Of a DNA stretch of 64,000 nt, positions 59,746 to 64,000 are shown piece by piece (position 1 is the first letter of the stretch; each line of letters starts with the position of its first letter). The stretch spans positions 136,414,308 to 136,478,307 of the forward strand of contig NC_135717.1 of the NCBI RefSeq assembly GCF_964656455.1, given 5' to 3'. The translations under genes were made by a program, and so were the position numbers. Origin of the DNA: Halichoerus grypus (lineage: Eukaryota > Chordata > Mammalia > Carnivora > Phocidae). The notes under the pieces are model-generated. The model was not told the origin of the DNA, ran no database searches, and was given only the letters and a program-made list of their open reading frames with translations.

Positions 59746-60465
59746 GATATACACTAAGGACAAATGAAATGAAGAAAAAAAAACCTTTATCTGCTTATAG
59801 TAACCTTCTGTTAGTGATAGGGTTGTTAATGCCACTTCTAGAACGTTGTGAATATTGTGGAGTAGTGTAAGTGACTAATAATGTTGAGAACTTGGATTTT
59901 CTGTGCTGAAATATGGAGGAACAGATGTAAGATTAATAAGAGTAAGTAAATATCCCACAGGACTAAAGTGGAGTTGGAAATATTAGGAATTAGCAATATA
60001 ACACTCAAGATATATTTGTACCTATTAACATATACTGTATAGACAATAAACAATGACCAACCCAGCAGTGAACACCACCAGGGCCCAGACAAATACTGTT
60101 TTCCACCAAAAGATTCAAGTCCTCCGAAATAGTTCAGTCTTTAATAGGAAACATACAAAGTGAGCTTCGGACATTTTTTCACACCAGAAAGCAAATAAGA
60201 TAAATTGGTTGAGCTACTAGAAACTAGATTCCCACTCTTCTGCCTAGTCCTTAGGGTGCTTATACAATCAATCACACCCACTATCAAACAATTCTGAGTT
60301 AACATCATTACTAAGCCTACTGTGGTGGACTATAGTCAATGGGAAGGATTGGTGAAGGATTACTGCAAAATTTGAAGTCTGGCCATGTTCTAGGGCAGCT
60401 TTATTTGATGGAACATGCTTTTAGGGCAACATCACTTCCCCATCACCATTTGAAGAGGGATTTGT
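59746..60465. other. unique DNA, no gene seen
   Basis: No repeat or gene recognised. Confidence 0.4.
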
Positions 60466-60469
60466 CAAT

Positions 60470-60700
60470 AATGAAAATATATAGCACGTATATAGCATTT
60501 ACTACGTGCCAAAGAGTTTTGAGCTTTTCATATAATTACTAATTTAATGCTCACACTGACCCTAGGAAGTAAGTACTATTATTAGAGTCATTCTACAGAT
60601 GAATAAACCAAGGTGCAAACAGATTAAGTAGTTTACTCCAGGTCATACAGCTAAGTAAGTGGTACACCCAGGCTCTAAATCCAAACAGTGTGAATTTATA
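60470..60700 (-). repeat. MIR SINE remnant
   Basis: 'gcatttactacgtgccaaag', 'aagtaagtactattattaga', 'ttctacagatgaataaacca' and 'ggtcatacagctaagtaagt' are the reverse complement of MIR. Confidence 0.85.
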
Positions 60701-60711
60701 ACCCACACTTT

Positions 60712-61089
60712 TTTTAAGTTTTTATTTTAATTCCAGTTAGTTAACATACACTGTTATATTAGTTTCAGATGTACAATATAGCAATTCAACAGTTCCATAC
60801 ATCACCCTGTGCCCATCACAAGTGGGTTCCTTAACTTCCATCACCTACTTAACCCATCCCCTCACCCCCCTCCCTTCTGGTAGCCATCAGATTGTTCTCT
60901 ATAATTAAAATTCTGTTTCTTGCTTTGACTCTCTCTTTCATTTTTTTCCTTTGCTTGTTTGTTTTGTTTCTTAAATTCCACCTATGAGTGAAATCATATA
61001 CTTATTTTCCTTAGCATTATATTCTCTAGCTCCATCCACATCACTGCAAATCGCAAGATTTCATTCTTCTTTATAGCTAAACAGTATTC

Positions 61090-61132
<43 letters not shown>

Positions 61133-61260
61133 ACATCTTCTTTATCCATTCATCAATCGATGGACACTTGGGCTGCTTCCATATCTTGGCTATTGTAAAT
61201 AATGCGGCTATAAACATATGGGTTCATGTGTCCCTTTGAATTAGTGTTTTTGTATTTTTT
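60712..61260 (-). mobile_element. LINE-1 3' end, first of two in tandem, with (TA)n
   Basis: Opens with 'tttattttaattccagttag' (3'UTR, minus-strand element), then ORF2 with 'ctccatccacatcactgcaa', (TA)n at 61093-61130 and 'ccacatcttctttatccatt'. It stops at 'ttagtgtttttgtatttttt' near 61260, where a second L1 3' end starts. Confidence 0.9.
61093..61130. repeat. (TA)n microsatellite inside L1
   Basis: About 19 TA units after 'agtattccac', at the L1 ORF2 position homologous to the (TG)n at 27681-27724. Confidence 0.95.
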
Positions 61261-61261
61261 T

Positions 61262-62742
61262 TTAGTTTCAAGTTTTTATTTAAATTCCAGTTAGTTAACA
61301 TACAGTGTAATATTAGTTTCAGGTCTAGAATTTAGTGATTCATCACTTATATGCAACGCCCAATGCTCATCACAACCAGTGTCCTCCTTAATATCCATCA
61401 CCCATTGAACACTTCTCCCCGCCCACCTCCCCTCCATCAACCCTCAGTTTGTTCTCTATAGCCAATAGTCTGTTTTATGGTTTGCTTCTCTCTTTTTCAC
61501 CCTGTGTTCATTTGTTTTGTTTCTTGAATTCTACATATGGATGAAATCATATGGTATTTGTCTTTCTCTGTCTGACTTATTTTGTTTAGCATTATTCCCT
61601 CTAGCTCCATCCACATCATTGAAACTGGCAAGATTTCATTCTTTGTTATGGCTAAATAATATTCCACTGTATGTATATACCACATCTTCTTTATCCATTC
61701 AATAGTTGATGGACATTTAGGCTCTTTCCGTAATTTGGCTATTATTGATAATATCGCTATAAACATCAGGGCACATGTGTCCCTTTGAATCAGTATTTTT
61801 GTATTCTTTGGGAAAATACGCAGTAGTGTGATGCTGGATCGTAAGGTAGTTCTATTTTTAACTTTTTGAGGAACATCCATACTGTTTTTCACAATGGATG
61901 CACCAGTTTGCATTCCCACCAATAGTGCATTCCTCACCAACACCTATTGTTTCTTGTGGTTTTGAGTTTAGCTATTCTGACAGGTGTGAGGTGACATCTC
62001 ATTGTAGTTTTGATTTGCATTTCCCTGATGATAAGTGATAATGGGCATGCTTACATGTGTCTCTTGGCCATCTGGATGTCTTCTTTAGGAAAAATGTCTG
62101 TTCATGTCTTCTGCCCATTTTTTAATTGGGTTATTTGTTTTTTGGGTGTTGAGTTTTGTAAGTTCTTTATGTATTTTGGATACAAGCCCTTTATTGGATA
62201 TGTCATTTGCAAATGTCTTCTCCCATTCAGTAAGTTGCCTTTTAGCTTTTTTGATTGTTTCCTTTGCTATGTAGCTTTTTATTTTGATGTAATCCAATAG
62301 TTTATTTTTGCTTTTATTTCCCTTGACTCAGGAGACATATCTCGAAAAATGTTGCTACAGCTAATGTCAAAGAAGTTACTGCCTGTGTTATTTTCTAGGA
62401 GTTTTATGGTTTCAGGTCTCACATTTAGGTCTTTAATCCATCTTGAATTTATTTTTGTATATGGTGTAAGAAAGTGGTCCAGTTTCATTCTTTCACATAT
62501 TGCTGTCTGGTTTTCCCAACACCATTTGTTTTCCCATTGGATAGCCTTCCCTGTTTTGCTGAAAATTAGTTGACCTATGTGTCTATTTTTGTGCCTGTAC
62601 CATACTTTTTTGAATACTACACCTTTGTAATATAACTTGAAGTCCAGAATTGTGATGCTCCAGCTTTGCTTTTCTTCTTCAAGATTGCTTTGGCTATTTG
62701 GGATCTTTTGTGTTTCCATACAAATTTTAGGATTGCTTGTAG
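61262..62742 (-). mobile_element. LINE-1 3' end, second of two in tandem
   Basis: Restarts with 'tttatttaaattccagttag' and runs through the 3'UTR, then about 1.2 kb of ORF2. Minus-strand frames at 61497-61943, 62085-62297 and 62279-62764 hold successive ORF2p C-terminal blocks ([45 protein letters not shown]) separated by frameshifts and stops. The Cys-rich block (around 61890-61940) is damaged. 5'-truncated near 62742. No clear TSD. Confidence 0.9.
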
Positions 62743-64000
62743 AACCCTCACTGTTAATCACCATATTATACTGTCAGCCGGCACAGCTCAGTAACGCTTT
62801 ATGAGGAGCATTGACACTACCCCTGTTATATAAAATATCCATCACTTGGGAAAGAATGTTCTGAACTATAAAAATGTTTTAACCTAGGGCCACATGTAAA
62901 AGAACACAGTTGTTGCTGCCATTTTTTCCTTTGTTCACAATACTCCCCCCACCACACACACATACACAAATGCCTCTTTTCCTTTCTAAGAGCTTCAAAC
63001 ATATAGTATTTAATTGAGGGTAAACCTTCGCATCAGTGAAAAGTTGAGAATTTAGCTCTGAATCACTTGAACTGATGCAAAACTTTTCAAAGAATAGAAA
63101 TTAACCAACCCAACAACTATCACCATGAAAGAAATTAAAGCAACTGAGATTTGAATACATGACTCTTGATACCAAAGCCCATACATATGTTCAAATTCTG
63201 CTGCATTGACCTCTAACTGTGGGCTGGTTACATCAACTCTCATCTTAAGTTTTCTTACTTCACAAGGATGTTATAAACAGAAATGGATATAATAACTCCT
63301 CTCTTAAAAACTCAAATGTATTGAAAAAATGCACAGTAGCATTAATTTATCATTTTCACTTTTCTTTAACCATAATTTTAATATTCAACCATCCATTTAT
63401 TCTGATTTTACTTTTTAGCTGACAGTGATATGATGATGATAGTAAGTAATGAAATTATAAAAGGGAAAAGAGAGGAGAAGACCAAGGGAAAGAAAAGATA
63501 ATGCCCGTCCTTGTTTGCTATTATGCCTCCAAGAAGCAAAATGTTTTGCTACAGTTCTCCAAATGGAGGCTGTAAGTGAGGAATCCAAATTTCAAATGTA
63601 AAATAATCATGTTCACGTGGTCCCTAGATAATTACGCATGCAATTTTCTTATTTTAATGGGAATAGGGACTTGCATATTGTTGCCTTTCTCCAGGGCTTC
63701 TGGAGACTGTGTTTATTGTTCCCAGTCTTGCACTGTGACAGAGTGAGTATACTTTGAGAAAACTCTCTCTGCTGTTATAATAGTATCTAACAAGATATAA
63801 TTAGAGATTTTTTCCAAAGTCTACTTCTGTGGCAGAAATATTTTTAAGAATGGTCTTAGATTAGTTGTCAAATGATTTCTGTCTCAAACAGTTTTCTGCA
63901 GCTTGAGGGGCCACATTTTATAATCTAATAAATAAATGTTTATGTAATGATCTCTGCTTACTTTTGGAAATAAAGTTTGAGTGGATGAGTAAATCAGGTG
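62743..64000. other. unique DNA to the window edge, no gene seen
   Basis: A short CA-rich patch lies near 62950-62970. No exon, RNA gene or repeat recognised. Confidence 0.4.

Noticed and set aside
62085..62764. Overlapping minus-strand ORFs as a new gene
   Set aside because: They are frame-broken pieces of the same L1 ORF2 C-terminal region.

Overview
This is a window of mammalian nuclear DNA, almost certainly from a carnivoran. It is AT-rich, has no operons or long native ORFs, and is packed with interspersed repeats. The diagnostic repeat is the carnivore tRNA-Lys-derived SINE (CAN-SINE/SINEC): a head reading GGCGCCTGGGTGGCTCAGTC, a CT-rich middle and an AAATAAATAAAATCTT tail. I found about a dozen near-complete copies and several fragments. 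The head and body match, from memory, the type common in arctoid carnivores (bears, pinnipeds, mustelids) better than the dog-specific SINEC2A type, so an arctoid source is my inference.

No functional protein-coding gene was recognised. The only cellular-gene sequence is an intronless, multiply broken retrocopy of ST13 (Hip, the Hsc70-interacting cochaperone) on the minus strand at 45433-46530, with UTR flanks. All other long ORFs belong to LINE-1 or are shadows. The window is best read as intergenic or deep-intronic sequence.

Layout: 1-3.5 kb, MIR and possible L2 remnants, then an old L1 split by a younger carnivore L1. 3.5-10.5 kb, mostly unique AT-rich DNA with an L1 tail and MaLR-like LTR remnants. 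10.5-14 kb, two SINEs and a 5'-truncated L1 with a perfect 16-bp target-site duplication (TSD) and 433 open ORF2 codons. 14-27 kb, unique DNA, SINEs, and MER5A and other hAT remnants, including two odd SINE rearrangements near 19.55 and 21.0 kb. 27.3-28.2 kb, an L1 with a (TG)n tract. 28.7-31.9 kb, an ERVL-type provirus remnant (two related LTRs, an integrase remnant, a nested MLT1-type LTR). 32-37.9 kb, a SINE, MIR, an LTR-like element and L2. 38.0-40.2 kb, a complete half-L1-like element (L1 5' end, decayed ORF1, 3'UTR, no ORF2) with an 18-bp TSD. 41-51 kb, SINEs, one with a ~90-bp TTC/GAA expansion, and the ST13 retrocopy. 51.5-60 kb, old L1, HAL1 and L2 pieces and a SINE foldback cluster. 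60.7-62.7 kb, two L1 3' ends in tandem, one with (TA)n. The remainder is unremarkable.

There is no evidence for an undescribed enzymatic or defence system. The items most worth a second look are the half-L1-like element, the 22-bp SINE head flanked by an intact TSD, the 59-bp tandem duplication between head-to-head SINEs, and microsatellites seeded at one homologous site in several L1 copies. Repeat family names and comparisons with consensus sequences are from memory; no alignment was run.
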